From the NCBI RefSeq assembly GCF_001625195.1, contig NC_054390.1, forward strand, positions 8,653,222 to 8,717,221: DNA of 64,000 bases, in the 5' to 3' direction. Below the pieces are notes generated by a model that was given only the letters and a program-made list of their open reading frames with translations, was not told the DNA's origin and made no database searches. Numbering within the stretch: the stretch's first letter is position 1; each line of letters starts with the position of its first letter. A program made the position numbers and the translations under genes. This document shows positions 62,201-64,000 of the stretch, piece after piece. This DNA comes from Drechmeria coniospora. Taxonomy: Eukaryota > Ascomycota > Sordariomycetes > Hypocreales > Ophiocordycipitaceae.

Positions 62201-64000
62201 GACGCGCACTTTCTAGATACCAATGCGGAGGCTTGACGACGACGAACTCGGTGCGTGGCAGTGCACCACCAAACAAACGCATGCTTCCGGGGGGAAAGAA
62301 TGCCGGGGGAAAGAATGGTCCGAGACGATACGGGGACGGTTCGGCGGCCGGCCTTTGCCCTGGGTCGCAATAAGGCACACCGCAGTCGACGTTGGACGAA
62401 GCGCGTTGCCCCTGTAGCAGCGGCACGGAAGCTGCCAATAGCCGGCGAAGATGCAGGTAAATGCGTACAGTGCAATGTCCGCGGTGATTGGCATGGATCT
62501 CGGCGCATCTCCGACGGAGACGACGGAATTGTTGCCACATCGATTCGAGGCCGTACGTGGTACGGAGTACTTTTCATTCCATCGTCGTCAAGGTGCCCCT
62601 CGGACTCATCGTACCTGGACGTTCCAGGACGCATGCTATGTGCACCGGGACGGACTCGCCACCTTCTTGGGTGCCGACGGCGACTTGTTCCGAGAGGGTC
62701 AAGACAGCAACCGACGGGAAGGGGTGTCCACGCAGGTTGCTCATCACATCCGGGCTCGCCTATGTCGTGTCATGCAGAAAGAAGGGTGCCGCCGGTTGGC
62801 AGTTGCCCGCACCACCAGAGGGGCCCGTCAGCAAAGGGGCCAAAGGGTCGACAAAGGGTCGACCCGTCCGTCGTCCTCGGCCGGGGTGATGAAATGATTG
62901 TGCTCGCACAGCTACCGGTGAAGTGGCAACAAGGCGAATGGACGTCGCCCGACCTCGGCCACATGGTCCACGGACGTGCTGACCAAGAATCCCTGCCGGT
63001 CTCGACGGCCCGTTGGTGAGCTCGGGCTGGGCAGCGTGGATGCCGTCGATGCCATGGGGACGTCGTCATTCGGTGCCCGGTGATGGACGGAACAAAACGG
63101 AACGAGGAGCCAGCAAACGGGCTTCCGTCCAGCTTCGACGTCAGGCCATCCTCTGCCGCAGGAGATGAGACAACTGGCCCGAAAAGGGGATGATCCGTGA
63201 CGGAGGACGATGACGAGGCGGTGGAGCGTACTGTACACGTGGACGATGGATTGCCCCGTGCATCGCTTCGTAGCTCGTCGTGGAGGAGAGGAGAATTCGG
63301 TGCCTGAGGAACGAGGTCGATGCAGATCCATACAGGTTCTCACTGCCTGCTTTGTCCTCGCCCAATCCGGCCAGCGTTGCTCGTGGCAGATGGGGGAAGG
63401 AGGGGGGTAGGCGAAACGCGCGCTGTTGGCCGAGACAACCGCCAGCACGACCACAGCGCACGACGCACCTCACCGCAGCACAAGGGCACGCCCAAGCCAG
63501 CGGCGCCTCTGAGGCCTCGCTCGATGCTCGAGGCGACGCAGACCTTGCCGGGTTTGGCCTTTCTGACGGGCGAGTCGCCTGACGCAGCGGGGGAAGCGGT
63601 CCTCTCGCTTGCCAGCTGGCCGAAGATTCCTTGATTCATCGACGAAGCACACTGCTCCCCGACAGTAGGAGGCATGCGTTTTAAAACACGGACACGAAGG
63701 GCAGCGACGTCACCTGCCGACCCGGGTTCCTCGACCGGTAGGGCGTACCGGGGCGCAGACAAATGGGAAGCGTCCGCCTGGGTGTCTGTACGTCTGCCTG
63801 CCTGCCTGGTTGCCTTTGCTTACTGGCTGGCTTATCTGCTTCCTCGCCAGTTTGTGTCGTTTTATCCTGCAGGGCAATCGGCACCAGTCATGCGATTCTA
63901 CCCTCCGCTCGGACAAGTCCAGTCTTCTCGCTCACGGACCTGCGGGACAACCAAGCGAACGAAGCTCGAACGAAGCTCGAGCCCATGGCCTGCCCCTACT
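59270..64000. other. 4.7 kb terminal region without a supported gene
   Basis: After the poly-Q factor the DNA is AT-richer to about 60400, then GC-rich to the end. Frames of 100-250 codons (61981-62634 minus, 62255-63019 plus, 62912-63454 minus) overlap on both strands and carry no domain or intron-consistent structure. One frame opening at 63674 runs off the end of the window with repeated CTGCCTGC and may be leader sequence. A duplicated CGAACGAAGCT lies at about 63957-63980. If a gene starts beyond the right edge, this would be its promoter. Confidence 0.4.

Noticed and set aside
63674..64000. Open frame running off the right edge
   Set aside because: Composition with CTGCCTGC repeats resembles a leader; no domain in the visible 109 codons.

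Overview
The window is nuclear DNA of a filamentous ascomycete. Genes are split by short introns (50-130 bp) with GT...AG ends, coding DNA is GC-rich with mostly G or C in third position, and the families present (YAT permease, Zn2Cys6 factors, Egh16-like protein, RNase F1-like enzyme, fungal PLC-like phosphodiesterase) are typical of Pezizomycotina. The Egh16-like and RNase F1-like proteins point to Sordariomycetes and probably Hypocreales; the species cannot be named from this. No rRNA, tRNA, CRISPR array or intact transposon was recognised.

Layout. 0-10 kb: a 5'-truncated uncharacterised protein, a convergent amino acid permease, a 2 kb stretch full of TACGGAGTAC-like words, and a Zn2Cys6 transcription factor. 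10-20.5 kb: a set rich in secreted proteins (Egh16-like protein, a small Gly/Ala-rich secreted protein, a guanyl-specific RNase), with a beta-lactamase-fold hydrolase and an unknown acidic protein between them. 21.7-25.8 kb: a secreted PLC-like phosphodiesterase carrying an unusual N-terminal module, and an MCR1-type cytochrome b5 reductase. 27-32.6 kb: a PGAP4-like glycosyltransferase and a centrosomin-motif protein, both on the minus strand and both with a C16-18 tract just 5' of the start codon. 37-41 kb: an OS-9/Yos9 ER lectin ending in RDEL and phosphoserine aminotransferase. 45-52 kb: a C2H2-like factor, the GINS subunit Psf3 divergent from Mn superoxide dismutase, and an APH-fold kinase-like protein. 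53-59 kb: a conserved-looking unknown protein and a poly-Q Zn2Cys6 factor. From 59.3 kb to the end no gene could be supported.

Function. Most genes are unlinked housekeeping functions: DNA replication (Psf3), ER quality control (Yos9), GPI-glycan modification (PGAP4-like), serine biosynthesis, redox (MCR1-like, SOD2). No biosynthetic gene cluster is visible despite two Zn2Cys6 factors. The most unusual items are the phosphodiesterase fused to a module resembling the N-terminus of group C fungal chitinases, the dense families of TACGGAGTAC words that fill the gene-poor gaps, an APH-like protein with substitutions at two catalytic positions and a possible 15-nt exon, and an unknown protein with an H-G-S motif. 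Exon limits were read by eye from splice signals, reading phase and family alignment from memory; no search was run.
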